The translations under genes were made by a program, and so were the position numbers. From Triatoma infestans (lineage: Eukaryota; Arthropoda; Insecta; Hemiptera; Reduviidae), in NCBI GenBank assembly GCA_011037195.1, contig JAAEAF010002579.1:1-64000 (forward strand): a stretch of DNA of 64,000 nt, given 5' to 3'. The notes below the pieces were generated by a model, which ran no database searches, was not told where the DNA came from, and saw only the letters and a list, made by a program, of their open reading frames with translations. This document shows, piece by piece, positions 40,801 to 49,439 of this stretch (position 1 is its first letter; every line of letters begins with the position of its first letter).

Positions 40801-43800
40801 TCTTGAAGTACTGATTCCAAATACATCATATCCAAATCTGATACTATAGCACCATTGATTACCATAATTTCATCTCCTTTTATTATTCCTTAAAAAAAAA
40901 AGGAAAAAGAAACAAACAAAAATTAGGTTTATTATTGTTGAAATAAGCAATAATAATAATAATAATAAATCTACCGAATTATAATTAGCATAGATACTGG
41001 GCTAACGGAATTGAATTTAAATAGCTCTGAAGACCGACAAGTGTCAAATCGCCAGGAAGGACAGATAATGGTGAGGAGTGAAGGAGCTGCATGGAAGATT
41101 CTATAACCACTTCTATAATAATCTTTTAGCAGATGCAAAGCTCTCGGTGCACTACTCACTCATGACTAGACGCGGTTTCTTATTCGCCATTCAAGGCCAA
41201 GTCAGCTAATCTAATCTAGAACTTGAGGAAGTTCAGAGCTTAGGCACCAATGAGCCCATTGTGCACCGCGTAAAACAACTTATATGAGCCATGCCCCATT
41301 AAAAAAAGCCAGGACTGAGGCATTTCTGGTCCCGGATTCGGCACCAAATTTCAGGAATCGTCTGCAAGCATAGTGCACGCACTCTCCAAGTGAATCGGTG
41401 TATCGTTCTTCTGGCCGCATTTCCTACAAAGAGACTCATACTATTTAGATGTTTCCTTAAAAGGCAATGCCCTGCGACAAGGGCAGGCAGTGATTCTCCT
41501 TACCTCTGCTTTTGCATTGTCAAAGAGATATATCGACGAATCTAAAAAAATCTTGGACTGCCTAGGTCAAGTCATGGTAGCAAGATCTTATCGCTGACAT
41601 TCTAAGGGTAAAGACAGACACGGCGGTTTTAACCGAAGCGTTTCACGAGACTGTAGCTAACAAACCTCATCGAGATGTTTTATTAAGCGATTTATGCAGT
41701 GCTCGATGCAGTTTGCAGTATTACGACGTGGTGTATTTGTCAATATTGTATTTGCATTGGAAAATTTATACAAAAAAAAAACAAAAACGAAGTATGTGGA
41801 TACGTCCAATTATCAAAGAAAAGAAACAAAAAGAGCATTTTCATACGTTGTTTGCTGAAGTACAAAGAGACGATGAAAACTTTCTCAACTTCACTAAGAT
41901 GTCGCGAAGTACTTTTGACGAGTTACTTACAATTTGCCAAGAAAAGCTAACAAGGAATGATACTTGTTTTTCATATCCCAAAGTGCCGGTCGATTTTCTA
42001 CTTCGTTTATTAGCTTTTGGATATCAAATTTTTCTCCAGCCACTTCTAAACAAAACGAGTCAAAATGCCCGTGCCTGAACAGAGCCATCTAAACATGTTA
42101 AAACACCCTTCGGGTGTCTTCGGGTAAGTTAATCCGACTCGATTCCTCCCATCAATCACCTACCGACGCTGGTTTTAAACCGTCACACGAAACGAAACTA
42201 TTATGATATAGTCCATGACATATCGAGTCGGCCACCGACTCGTTAAACGCTTCGGTTAAAACCACCGTGTCTGTTTTTACCCTAAAGGATGCGCCAGCAA
42301 CAATTAAATGCCAACTTTGCTTCAGCATCTTTGAATCGATCCAATATATCACGAGTGGATGAGGAATCCTAGCAGGTAATGGTGATTACCTCCAAAACAC
42401 ACTAATGTAACCAAATTTGATCACCAGACCTTGGAAAGCGCTGCAGGTATCTTCCATGTGAACTCGTACCGTATCATCACTAATAATTACGGATCGGAGT
42501 GTGGCCCACAATAGATCTGATCTCATGTAGGTTGACAGGATCAAAAAGGACATGTCCATCCCGATGAAAAAAAAAAGAATGTAACAAGATCTGGTGATAG
42601 AACTAAAGGAGCTCTACCGCCTTGCCACAGAAAGGGAGACAGCCATTATTATATTCCGTGACGGCCTTGTGCCTAATTCAACCGTTACAGTTACGAATTA
42701 CCTGTAACCTGAAAAGGAATTAATTACCTGAGAAGGCCATTAAAGAGAGCCAGAACTCGGTTATTTTGGATACTGCCAGAATTGTAAGAAAATTTTTAAA
42801 TATAAACGCAAAAGTGGTACGTCAGAAAGTCACCCGCTTTGGAACTTTTCATTAAATGAGTGGAATAATAATATGATAATGAAAAAATGAAAAAAACAAA
42901 ACTGACCATTATGCATTGCCACACTCTTATCTTCTACTCTGCTGACGTAACAACACAGTTCATCCTGTCTATCAGCATTTTCAATTAATTCTGCTTCAAC
43001 AGAAAAACCCCACATATGTTCTAAAGTTGTCCTTTGTAATTCAACCTGATATAAAATCTTTGCACAAACTTCCACCACTTCATGGGTGTGTAACTGGAAA
43101 AAAAAGAGAAGAAGTTCTATGTTTAGTTAATATTATTTTGGAAAATATAGTACAAAAAAGTTGAATCATTCAATTTTGATAATACCCAACTCATTCACAA
43201 TTATATATATTGATATATTGATTAACAGCCCGGATATAGTCGACGTTCTCTCAGTGTTTATTATCAAGGTATCCGGAATAGAATCGATGAGCCTAAAATG
43301 TATGCTATCACAGGAAAAAATCTCAGATCTAATTACGAATTCAATCCAGGATTGTTAAGTGTTTAAATATCTCAAATATTTCCCACAAAATTTGTTTCAG
43401 TGACTTGTTTTGGTCTAGTAGATAAGTGGAAGGAACGGTTGAATACAATTCCAAATTCTTTGCAACCTAAAAGATCTACTGAGTGATTCCTCTAAGTGTT
43501 TGTATCAATTGTAGTGATTGTGTGCTACTATTTGTAAAAAATGGACGAATATGCCGATGGAATGTAGTGTGTAAGTTTTGGAGGTGTCAGTCTGGAACCG
43601 GAAAATCCCTGAAGATGTGGCTGGTAACCGATCCTAAATTACTTTAAATTTTGAAACTAAAACAGTTTGTATCGATGGTTTTGTTTTAATTGAGGTGGTA
43701 AATGCTTCGGGTACTTTGATTTATAAATCATTCATCAGTTATTATAAAAGCCGCTTACATAAGTATCGATAACATCAGATCGATGAGGCACGAAATAGTT

Positions 43801-46800
43801 ATGGTCTTCCATATCCCTCCTCTTTTTCACTCTAACAAAATGTTCCATGGCGTTCAAACCTTTCCTTGCACAAGCGCCGGCCAAGAATTCTTCTACAGTC
43901 ATACCTTCTCTTAGATAGACATTTACAAACTATAAAAGAAATAAATAATAGAATTATTCACCAATAATAATTAAAAAAAACTAAAACAAAACAGAAAAAG
44001 TTAATCAAAATAAATTATCAACCTGATTGTCCGGTACAGAGACTTTCACAGATTTATCCGGCTCTTCCCTCGACATCTGTAATGATCTTCTAGATGATCC
44101 AGAATTAGATCTAGACAACATTGGTGGCCGTCGTTTTGTCGCTCCACGGCCGGCTAACAAATTATTTAATAACGATGGTGATCTAGCGCATATGAATGCA
44201 TGGAAAGATGATACAGTGAATACTCCCAGTTTGTTCAAGGTTGATTTCGTTGTTCTCGATACATGAGTCAGCAGGCTCTGAAAATAATATTTTTGAATAT
44301 CTTAATTAGATCAATAATAAATTTAAAGTTATTTCCATTTTATTCGAAGTCTATCATTTACAAAAACAAAACATATAATCTAAGCTATGCCAAATCAAAC
44401 TTTATGATTAAAACCAGTTCAACTTTCGCTAGACGTCCACATTGGCCACCAAGTTGGATATTGGCTATCTCAAGTTTTTTTTTTTTTTGGATGTAACATC
44501 AAAGAAATTGCGCCAAACAAGTTTGCCAACCGAAATCAGTTAAACTAATTACATACTTTTGTTATTAAAAATATAAGTATAATATGACTCCATAAAAATT
44601 CTGTGCGTAATTTAAACTGAAATAATGGCAAAATATTACATAAATTAATACATTTTGAACATAAGAATTATTTAATTTGGTAAAAACCTGCTGAAACATT
44701 CAAGAGCAAATTGAGTAATTTTTGAATTAATGAACAGTGGGTTTAGTAATTTGTGATAAATATACCAAATGGTATCAAATATAACAAAACAATGTTATAT
44801 AGTTATTTTGTGCGAAACCAAGCTCTGTTTATCCCAATTTATGTATGTATCAATCAATGCCTATTACGATATCAGAGGCCAATTTGTGGAACCGGCCTAA
44901 AAATACGATTTTTTTTTTAAAGAATGACGAGTAATTTATCACTTACCTTTGGATTTGGTAATTCTCCATTTTGTAAACTGGCCATATAACATCTCAGTCT
45001 AAACTGTTCACAATGTAAACGTTCAAGATTTTCTTCCCATTGTAATATTTGCTGTGAGATTTGTGATTTAGTATCAGGATCTGAGACAACGCTCTGCTGT
45101 AACTCGGCCATATGTTTTAGCTTGTGATCCTATAACAGTTATCACATATTAAATGAACTGAATATGTAATTACATATCCACAATGGTTTGATAAGTATGA
45201 TTTGATCTGACTGCATGTGATACAACGTATTGTATGTATATGGTATGTGTATGAATTCACAGTTTCTGCCTGATATTCCATCTCAGCTATCCTGAATGGA
45301 TTGAAGTCAGAAGTTAAAACAGACCAAAGTTGTGTGAGTAGTTCGGCATCGAGATAGATGTAAACATTAGATGTGTAAAGGACGCGGCTATAAGGTTAAG
45401 TCCATAGCGACCTAAAAGATCTTCTGAGGCACCTTTGAGTGTTCTTGCAATAGAATGCAGCCGACTGGCGCAATCTCTCAGTGAGAGTGAGTTTTTTCAC
45501 GGTGGTTTGAAAGAATTTGTCTTGGAGAATGCCAAACGCAAGTATTTGTAAATAACAACTATATAACAGGTACTTATGCAATGGTGAGATTTATTAGGCT
45601 AAGCTATCCGTATGAACGCCTTTAGATCCTTGATAATTTGGCTAATCCATTTCCGAGTAACGAATATCAACCTTAGCGTGGAATAAATAGTCCTTACATT
45701 GACCATGATGCGACATAAATTTATTTTTCCAAACACAGTTTCCATCAGTAAAGTTATCCCCCCCCCCTAAAGTATCACTGACTGATATCCAAACTATATT
45801 CGAAACTCGCAACTATCTCTGATCCCCATACAGATCTGAAAGTTTCGCCATCACAGGATATGTCTGATACATTGCATGCAGTGCTTTGCCATATAGCTCC
45901 GTCTAACTACAACTTTTATTTTTTCATTGTTTGTTTTATTTCAGCTATGTGTTTCAAGGGATTATGAATAATAATATGCTGCCTATTTCAAAATATTACA
46001 ATCAATGGAAAAATATTTTAAAACTTTTATGAATAAAAAAAGGAATAAATAAAAAGTAAAAACAATAAAAAAACGACACTTATTTTTCATTATAGATTAA
46101 TAATAATAAGAATAATAGACTATATTCCATACTTAGATTCCATGATCTCGTTATCATTTAAATTGTTAGGAATAACTTTTGTTTTTAAACACAAAAAATT
46201 TACAATTTAAATTTTTATTCTAACTATAGATAAAATAAAAAGATAATCCAAACAAAGTCTATAAATTTTAATAACTGTATAAACATCTCATTTCTTCTCC
46301 CCTCCCAAAAGTTAGGACTCCAAAAAAAAATAGTATAAAAGTTTATCAACCTAATTTGAATAAAAGTTATAGGCGTTGAAGTTAGATAACAAAACAAAAA
46401 CATAAAATTCTAATTTAAACTAATAGATAAAAGAAAAAGGCTATCTATTCCAGAAGGCAATTAAAAAATTTCCGTTTCAATTTAGAAAAAGTAATTATCC
46501 TAATTTAGATTGTCCTTGACACACTATTTGTGGGGCGATACAAAATGGAACAAACACTAAGTCTTTGGACTTACAAATCTGCCTAGAGATTAACAACTAA
46601 GTTTATTCTGTTGAGTAACAGCAGAACATTTGAAGAATGGGTAAATCAGTGAACATAGGTTTGTGTGTGCGTGCGTGTGTGTGTGTGTGTGTTTTTGGTT
46701 GTCAGATGTTAATCATGTAAAGTCATAGAAAAAAAAAAAAACTGATATAGATTATCGACAAAGCTTTGATAATGTTTTTATCTTTTTATCAAAGCTAAGA

Positions 46801-47335
46801 GATATATTTTTGTTAAGTTTGAGGTGATTAGTGAAATATGTAACAGGTGTTTATTTGTAATTGTGGAAAAATTAGCGAAATTTCATTTATATTTTTACAT
46901 TGACCAAACCTTTACCAACTCAATAATGAATGAATACATATAAATCAATTCTAAGCGGTGGTCTTCAACGTTGGCTTATAGGTGATAAAACTTGCATTTT
47001 TTCCAATCCGCAGTCAACAGTAAATTTTGTTAACAAAATTAAAACGTTTTCTCAAACTTAATGCTAATAATCCAATTAAAACAATTAAGATAAATAATAA
47101 TTACAGAAATAAAAACACAAGATCGCAAAGATGGAAGAACTTTTAATTATATTGATTTTTTTTTTTTAAATTGATGACTTGCCTGACTTACCGATTCGAT
47201 GGCCTTCTCCAATCTGAAGATTTCTTCTTGTAAAAGATGTAGAGTACCAGTTTTACCACGATGCCTAGCAAATGCTGCAGCACACGCTGAATGAATACTG
47301 TTGACCCAATTTTCTAATTCTACCTGACAAGGCGC
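21985..47335 (-). CDS. sif: still life / TIAM-family Rac guanine nucleotide exchange factor, C-terminal part (18 exons, 5' end outside window)
   Basis: Joined exons give about 1110 residues ending at TAG 21985-21987 (1078 if the alternative stop at 22729 is used). Domains, numbered from the first residue seen: end of the N-terminal PH domain 1-48, coiled coil and extension 49-194, Ras-binding domain from about 195, PDZ about 275-357 (WGFSVEAEL loop), DH about 492-712, C-terminal PH about 716-830, then a Ser/Gly/Thr/Pro-rich tail. This order is specific to the SIF/TIAM family, whose members load GTP onto Rac at the membrane; Drosophila SIF acts at synaptic terminals. Every intron is GT-AG and all exon phases match, so the gene looks intact. 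Family proteins are about 1600-2100 residues, so the N-terminal third is missing; I found no upstream exon between 47336 and 64000. The symbol rests on recognising the protein by eye. Confidence 0.94.
22729..22772 (-). CDS. sif: sif alternative read-through C terminus
   Basis: Fourteen codons plus TGA that continue exon q if the donor at 22772 is ignored, ending [10 protein letters not shown]. It could be a second isoform or simply intron sequence. Confidence 0.4.
22773..23036 (-). CDS. sif: sif exon q: tail, with a splice donor before the read-through stop
   Basis: 87 codons after a split Asp codon, [18 protein letters not shown] to PPAAADL, then one base at the donor TTTAG|GTAACATC. If the donor is not used the frame runs 14 codons further ([14 protein letters not shown]) to TGA at 22729-22731. 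I favour splicing, because the donor is good and its phase fits the exon at 21985-22124. Confidence 0.85.
23220..23840 (-). repeat. repeat A copy, reverse orientation, in a sif intron
   Basis: Reverse-complement unit with CCAATAAATGCGATACG, TTATCGAGAAAATTC, CGGTAAACCGATTTTCTTC and TTTTCTCGGAAAAATGTTT blocks. Confidence 0.6.
24350..24540 (-). repeat. repeat A fragment, reverse orientation
   Basis: Contains AAATTTCGGGGAAAAGTTTCA and TTCAAAGAAAATCTTTGAAGCC from the unit. It abuts the donor side of sif exon p. Confidence 0.55.
24552..24815 (-). CDS. sif: sif exon p: Ser/Gly/Lys-rich tail
   Basis: 87 codons between split codons, [14 protein letters not shown] to RSKTVSDAI. Low-complexity, probably disordered; includes [15 protein letters not shown] and [12 protein letters not shown]. 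Donor ATTG|GTCAGT, phase 1. Confidence 0.92.
24952..25106 (-). CDS. sif: sif exon o: post-PH segment
   Basis: 51 codons between split codons, [18 protein letters not shown] to RTNQP. The first helix ([19 protein letters not shown]) continues from the PH domain; then the Ser/Gly-rich tail begins. Confidence 0.92.
25205..25420 (+). mobile_element. tRNA-derived SINE-like element in a sif intron
   Basis: GCAACGCTTCTGTAGTTTATGGC (A-box side) is followed by GGGGCTCGATTCCC (B box, 25261-25274), then about 150 bases of higher GC (AAACGGTGATGGAAACCGTGG, CTCGCTGGCATTGG). A different family from the SINE at 61.1 kb. No clear target duplication. Confidence 0.5.
25420..26300 (+). repeat. two repeat A copies in a sif intron
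   Basis: First partial copy 25420-25660; second from 25826 with TTTACTTTTTCTTATCGG, the AAGTATTACGG...GGTCCCCATGAGTC leader and one unit ending in TGAAGAGATTTCTG. Confidence 0.65.
26565..26752 (-). CDS. sif: sif exon n: C-terminal PH domain, second part
   Basis: 62 codons plus two bases, [17 protein letters not shown] to VYVLSN. The acceptor AG|AGCGTA was chosen over AGAG|CGTA by phase. [20 protein letters not shown] and the [18 protein letters not shown] helix close the PH domain and look very conserved. Confidence 0.95.
27663..27839 (-). CDS. sif: sif exon m: C-terminal PH domain, first part
   Basis: 59 codons, [19 protein letters not shown] to RQKKKLM, phase 0/0. [19 protein letters not shown] and the [13 protein letters not shown] strands form the first part of the PH barrel found directly after DH in RhoGEFs. 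Confidence 0.95.
29296..31170 (+). repeat. repeat A copy, split by a LINE insertion
   Basis: The left part (29296-29636) stops after the CTTTAAGCTTGCATACTAACA block. The right part (from 30604) resumes at CATTTGAAATATTTTTTCAG, the next block of the unit. The 29650-30590 LINE lies between. Confidence 0.75.
29650..30590 (-). mobile_element. non-LTR retrotransposon (RNase H-bearing), 5'-truncated and dead
   Basis: Encodes, in shifted frames, an RNase H domain ([44 protein letters not shown]) and the later Cys/His motif ([19 protein letters not shown]). Frameshift near 30250 and a damaged middle Asp region. Target duplications AGTCCAACCGATT (29637-29649) and AGTCCAATCGATT (30591-30603) flank it. 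Probably I/R1-like by domain content. Confidence 0.8.
31781..31899 (-). CDS. sif: sif exon l: last DH helix
   Basis: 39 codons after a split Glu codon, [19 protein letters not shown] to RQHQKSCKQ, donor CAG|GTAAACAG. This is the long C-terminal DH helix ([10 protein letters not shown]) that leads into the PH domain. Confidence 0.94.
32153..32203 (+). repeat. LINE/SINE 3'-tail remnant
   Basis: CAATAGATTCCACACTAGAA and TTTGTAGGTCGTGGTGGATTTGG align with the 3' tail of the 62-kb LINE (CAATAGACCTCGACTTGTAGG, then GTCGCAGTGGAATG). Confidence 0.5.
33040..33260. other. GC-rich block in a sif intron, unassigned
   Basis: A CpG-rich patch (GACACGAGGAACTGTGTCTC, CACAGCGCCACGCGACTGTC) unlike the surrounding intron. 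It shows no splice-consistent frame, so I take it as a dispersed-element fragment rather than an exon. Confidence 0.4.
33786..33965 (-). CDS. sif: sif exon k: DH catalytic core (CR3)
   Basis: Split Asn codon, 59 full codons, then one base. [20 protein letters not shown] is the CR3 signature, the most conserved DH segment, which contacts switch II of the GTPase. All usual residues of the L-IKP-QR--KYPLLL pattern are present, so exchange activity should be retained. Confidence 0.96.
34049..34157 (-). CDS. sif: sif exon j: DH domain (short exon)
   Basis: 36 codons plus one base, [17 protein letters not shown] to QKVLHP, acceptor TTTCAG|AATGTG and donor CCTA|GTAAGTG. It is too short to stand out as an ORF but is needed to join the neighbouring exons, and it carries the [19 protein letters not shown] helix typical of TIAM/SIF DH domains. 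Confidence 0.93.
34610..34870 (-). repeat. repeat A fragment, reverse orientation
   Basis: Contains AAAATCAATTTGTTCGAAAG, AATGTTTTAAATAAAAGTAA and the TTTAGAGGAAAGG end of the unit. Confidence 0.55.
35560..36780 (+). repeat. repeat A copy in a sif intron
   Basis: Starts TACTTTCTCTTACT, then AAGAGTATTGCAG...GAGTTTTCACTGGAAATAG and two to three units (36213, 36470). A local 39-bp tandem duplication lies at 35906-35983. Confidence 0.7.
35906..35983. repeat. 39-bp tandem duplication
   Basis: CAATGTAAACACATTCTG starts at 35906 and again at 35945; the two units differ at about two positions. Confidence 0.85.
36904..37098 (-). CDS. sif: sif exon i: DH domain
   Basis: 65 codons, [19 protein letters not shown] to FEHPNQFK, phase 0/0. 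Contains [20 protein letters not shown], the standard DH helix with the LFGNI motif. Confidence 0.95.
37206..37382 (-). CDS. sif: sif exon h: start of DH domain
   Basis: 59 codons, [12 protein letters not shown] to DTERTYVK, phase 0/0. [20 protein letters not shown] is the opening helix (CR1) of a Dbl-homology domain, containing the Glu that contacts switch I of Rac in this family. Confidence 0.95.
37533..37690 (-). CDS. sif: sif exon g: PDZ-DH linker
   Basis: 52 codons plus a split codon, [19 protein letters not shown] to FEIENLLK. I placed the acceptor at ATCATAG|ATAGAGTG because it is the only nearby AG that keeps phase with the phase-1 donor of the previous exon. An ATG just upstream (37704-37706) would be in frame but gives no acceptor. 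The 3' end is AAA|GTAAGT, phase 0. Confidence 0.85.
37817..37849. repeat. (CA)n microsatellite in a sif intron
   Basis: Uninterrupted ACAC run of about 33 bases. Confidence 0.95.
39838..40400 (+). repeat. repeat A copy in a sif intron
   Basis: TTTACTTTCTCTTACG start, AAATTTTCAAAATTGAGTTC leader, GT tract, one unit, then GAGAAAGTCGTGTGAGTGTTTCACACCAG at the end. Confidence 0.7.
40622..40888 (-). CDS. sif: sif exon f: second half of PDZ and Pro-rich linker
   Basis: Completes the split Gly codon and encodes [19 protein letters not shown], the classic PDZ GDEI-VNG core, then an acidic and Pro-rich linker with PPPPSEPP. It ends GW plus one base at donor GTAAATAT (phase 1). Confidence 0.93.
41210..41600 (-). 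pseudogene. LINE ORF2 C-terminal remnant
   Basis: On the minus strand it reads [20 protein letters not shown], the CxxC-HxxxxC motif that follows RNase H in I/R1-type non-LTR elements, within broken frames. It lies next to, and partly under, the left end of the PIF/Harbinger element. Confidence 0.6.
41713..42078 (+). pseudogene. PIF/Harbinger transposase, N-terminal fragment
   Basis: [40 protein letters not shown] and [14 protein letters not shown] match the conserved N-terminal region of Harbinger transposases (W-RP---R---G-YH-L--E, F---RM----F--LL, L--TLR-LA-G). The frame leaves the family pattern after that and stops at 42078. The DDE catalytic half is absent. Confidence 0.75.
42224..42242. 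repeat. 8-bp perfect palindrome at inner edge of right TIR
   Basis: CGAGTCGG CCA CCGACTCG; possible transposase-binding site or chance. Confidence 0.5.
42907..43093 (-). CDS. sif: sif exon e: end of RBD and first half of PDZ
   Basis: 62 codons plus one base, [14 protein letters not shown] to DKSVAMHN, donor AAT G|GTCAGT (phase 1). [20 protein letters not shown] carries the GF-type carboxylate-binding loop and second strand of the PDZ domain. The following intron interrupts the PDZ and holds a PIF/Harbinger element and a LINE fragment. Confidence 0.93.
43759..43929 (-). CDS. sif: sif exon d: Ras-binding domain, first half
   Basis: 57 codons, [16 protein letters not shown] to HRSDVIDTY, phase 0/0, donor TAT|GTAAGC. 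The [20 protein letters not shown] strand-helix pattern is typical of the Raf-like Ras-binding domain of TIAM/SIF, which recruits active Ras. Confidence 0.93.
44023..44277 (-). CDS. sif: sif exon c: extension with basic Ser-rich segment
   Basis: 85 codons, [17 protein letters not shown] to VSVPDNQ, phase 0/0. It ends the PH-CC-Ex module ([20 protein letters not shown]) and then has a basic Ser/Arg-rich linker ([17 protein letters not shown]) before the Ras-binding domain. The linker is a plausible phosphorylation region; that is inference. Confidence 0.93.
44947..45129 (-). CDS. sif: sif exon b: coiled coil after PH-N
   Basis: 61 codons, [12 protein letters not shown] to GELPNPK, phase 0/0, donor AAG|GTAAGTGA. 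It is rich in Gln, Glu and Leu with heptad-like spacing and matches the CC part of the PH-CC-Ex module, which in TIAM proteins binds the membrane and partner proteins. Confidence 0.93.
45380..45900. other. unassigned repeat-like block in a sif intron
   Basis: Higher-GC sequence with GCGACCTAAAAGATCTTCTGAGG, related to CAACCTAAAAGATCTACTGAG at 43466, and resembling the reverse of the LINE-tail motif (AGATCTTTCAGGTCGC). Probably an old LINE/SINE remnant. Confidence 0.4.
46662..46693. repeat. (GT)n microsatellite in a sif intron
   Basis: GTGTGTGCGTGCGTGTGT tract continuing into pure GT. Confidence 0.9.
47192..47335 (-). CDS. sif: sif exon a: end of N-terminal PH domain
   Basis: 48 codons, [11 protein letters not shown] to RLEKAIES, phase 0 at both ends. 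The acceptor is ...TTTTAG before GCGCCTTGT and the donor is TCG|GTAAGTC. The [19 protein letters not shown] stretch is the C-terminal helix of the first PH domain, with the start of the coiled coil after it. This is the most 5' exon I can support. Confidence 0.93.
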
Positions 47336-47599
47336 CTAAAACAAATACAAACATACGTATGTGCAATGTTCAGTTATAGATATTGCATTAAATATGAAGT
47401 GAAATTTTAGATTATTCTGAAGTATTTGGTTAAGTTTTAAATTACAGTTAATGTTGTAAGTTTTAAGATTACACTAAATAATCTATCAAGTTTTAAGACT
47501 GTTTAAATAAATTAAGTTGAATTTTTGCAACTTCAAATAAACGATAATTCTCATCAAAAAATAAACAATTCATTCGCTCATATAATAGTTATAACTCAA

Positions 47600-47916
47600 C
47601 CTGCAGCAAAATTTGGCCTAGAATCATTTCGGTTCAGAGCCATTCAGAGAGTTGGGATTCGTGGCGTAATGGTGAAGGCTAAGCAAATTGCCGACAGAGA
47701 AGAAAATGAAGAAGTTAAAAGTAAAAGTAATTATATAAATGATGAAAAAAAGGTAAAAAAGAAAAGATAAGAATTAAAAGTAAGTGCAGATCCTGAGCTA
47801 ATAATGAATGAAAGGTGTAAAGAGGAAAAGCCTGGTGAAAGTGACAAAAAAAGTTGAAGAAGAAGAGAATAGTAATGATTATGTGGAAAATGAATATATA
47901 AGCAACGCAGGATCAC
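47600..47916 (+). other. Lys/Glu-rich coding-like fragment left of a LINE
   Basis: ESFRFRAIQRVGIRGVMVKA followed by a long Lys/Glu-rich run, in broken frames. A similar-looking fragment (TVPWTKEAEELYLQR) follows the LINE at 49205-49380. The two may be one degraded gene copy split by the LINE. Not recognised. Confidence 0.35.
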
Positions 47917-49175
47917 TTCGAGACAAATGGGTTATTATCTGCTAGGCAGTTTGGATTCAGGACTGGTCAAGGAACTACTAATGCCCTTGTAGATTTGTGA
48001 AATAGAGTCACGGAGCCTTGGAAAACGCGGATTCGCTGTTGATCAAGTTGTTTGATTTATCCAAGGCCGTTTCTCATGATATTTTATTAGGAAGATTAAA
48101 GTGGTATGGGTTTAATGATTTGGCGGTCAAATTGATATCTTCCTATCTCTCGAATAGATTGGCAGCGGTGTATAAAGGCGGTAAGTACTCCTCTCTACTG
48201 CAGCTCAAGTATGGTGTGCCCCAAGGGTCTATTATGGGACCTCTGTTATTCTTGGTTTACATTACGATCTACCGGCAAAGATTGATAACGATGATATAAT
48301 TAAGCCTTATTTATATGCCGATGATCTTGCGGTACAAGTTAGAAATGCAGATAACACATCCGTTAATAACTGCATTAAATCTATATCCGATTGGTGTGCT
48401 GCTAATAAGCTAAGTTTAAACCAGGACAAAATAAAAGAGATTACTATTAAATTAGGAAATTATGTTGGGACTGAAAAAGCTATCAATTTCTTAGGCATTT
48501 TCATAGATTCAAAACTGCACTGGACAGATCAAGTTAATAACGTCATGGGTAAAGTGTCTCGTGGAATCTATCTTTTGAGAAAATTAAGAATATCGGTTGA
48601 CTTGGATATGCATTTAAAGTTGGCATATTTTGCGTATGTTCATAGCCATTTGTGCTATGGTACTATAATTTGGGGTAATGCTGTCGAATGTAAAAAAATC
48701 TTTAGGTTACAAAAGAAGGCAATTAGAGTCACTTTGGGTTTAGACTCGAAAGTATCTTGTCGTTCTTTCTTTAAGAAATTGAACATAATGACATTGCCAG
48801 CCATATTTATTTTTCAATGCCTCGTCTACGTAAAGTGCAATGAAGGCCAATTTCTATGTTTCTCGCAAGTTCATGATCATTTCACCAGAAAAAACAATAA
48901 TCTTGTCCAGAATAGAAACAGGTTGACAAAAGTTCGTACCAGCTTCCATAGTTTGTCCATCTCTCTTTACAAATATTTACCAGAGAATATAAAAAATAAT
49001 ACTTTGAAGTGTTTCGAAACTAGTGTTAAAAAACTGTTATTAGCTCACCCGCTGATACATGAATATTTTCAAATTAAATTTTTGTCTTGACAATTTTGTG
49101 AATTCAAATGATATTGTAACTTGACCTTGCCAATAAGGATGTAACTTTTTTTCTGGCAATAAAATAAAATATCAA
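47917..49175 (+). mobile_element. non-LTR retrotransposon, Jockey/CR1-like, 5'-truncated and dead
   Basis: Reverse-transcriptase motifs in order: RQFGFRTGQGTTNALVDL (47940-47998), LFDLSKAVSHDILL, YGVPQGSIMGPLLF, YADD (48315-48326), FLGIFIDSKLHW, then the long LRKLRI...LQKKAIR thumb region to a stop at 49088-49090. An in-frame TGA and a shift lie near 48000-48018, and a one-base loss near 48267 (YIND region). The tail ends GGCAATAAAATAAAAT. No RNase H. Confidence 0.85.
48545..49090 (+). pseudogene. reverse transcriptase C-terminal ORF of the LINE
   Basis: 181 open codons beginning inside the RT thumb (GKVSRGIYLLRKLRIS) through LQKKAIRVTLG and FFKKLNIMTLPAIFIFQCL, a typical Jockey/CR1-like ORF2 C terminus. 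It is the longest intact piece of the dead element. Confidence 0.8.
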
Positions 49176-49439
49176 ATAATGATATTGTGAAAACTTATTA
49201 AGAAAAGGAAACTGTTCCTTGGACAAAAGAAGCTGAAGAATTGTACCTGCAAAGATGAAGAATTGACCAAGATGAGAGCGAAAAATGTTATGCAGGATCA
49301 GAAAAGGGCAGAACAAAGGGGAATATTACAATCTATTCGGACGAAAAGATTGAAGGAGAAGAAAATGTGGCAAGGGGCAATATGTGATTCATATACATTC
49401 ATATAATAGTAATTAATATTTTTAACAATTAAAATTTAA

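Larger units (their letters stand above)
41603..42285 (+). mobile_element. PIF/Harbinger transposon, internally deleted, with TIRs and TAA target duplication
   Basis: Terminal inverted repeats 41606-41649 and 42239-42282 start GGGTAAAGACAGACACGG and differ at 3 of 44 positions. TAA lies directly outside both ends (41603-41605 and 42283-42285), the trinucleotide duplication expected of this superfamily. The 677-bp element holds only the N-terminal part of a transposase, so it is non-autonomous. It sits in the intron that splits the sif PDZ. Confidence 0.85.

Noticed and set aside
44027..44266. 79-codon plus-strand ORF with [15 protein letters not shown]
   Set aside because: Antisense to sif exon c, which joins its neighbours in phase.
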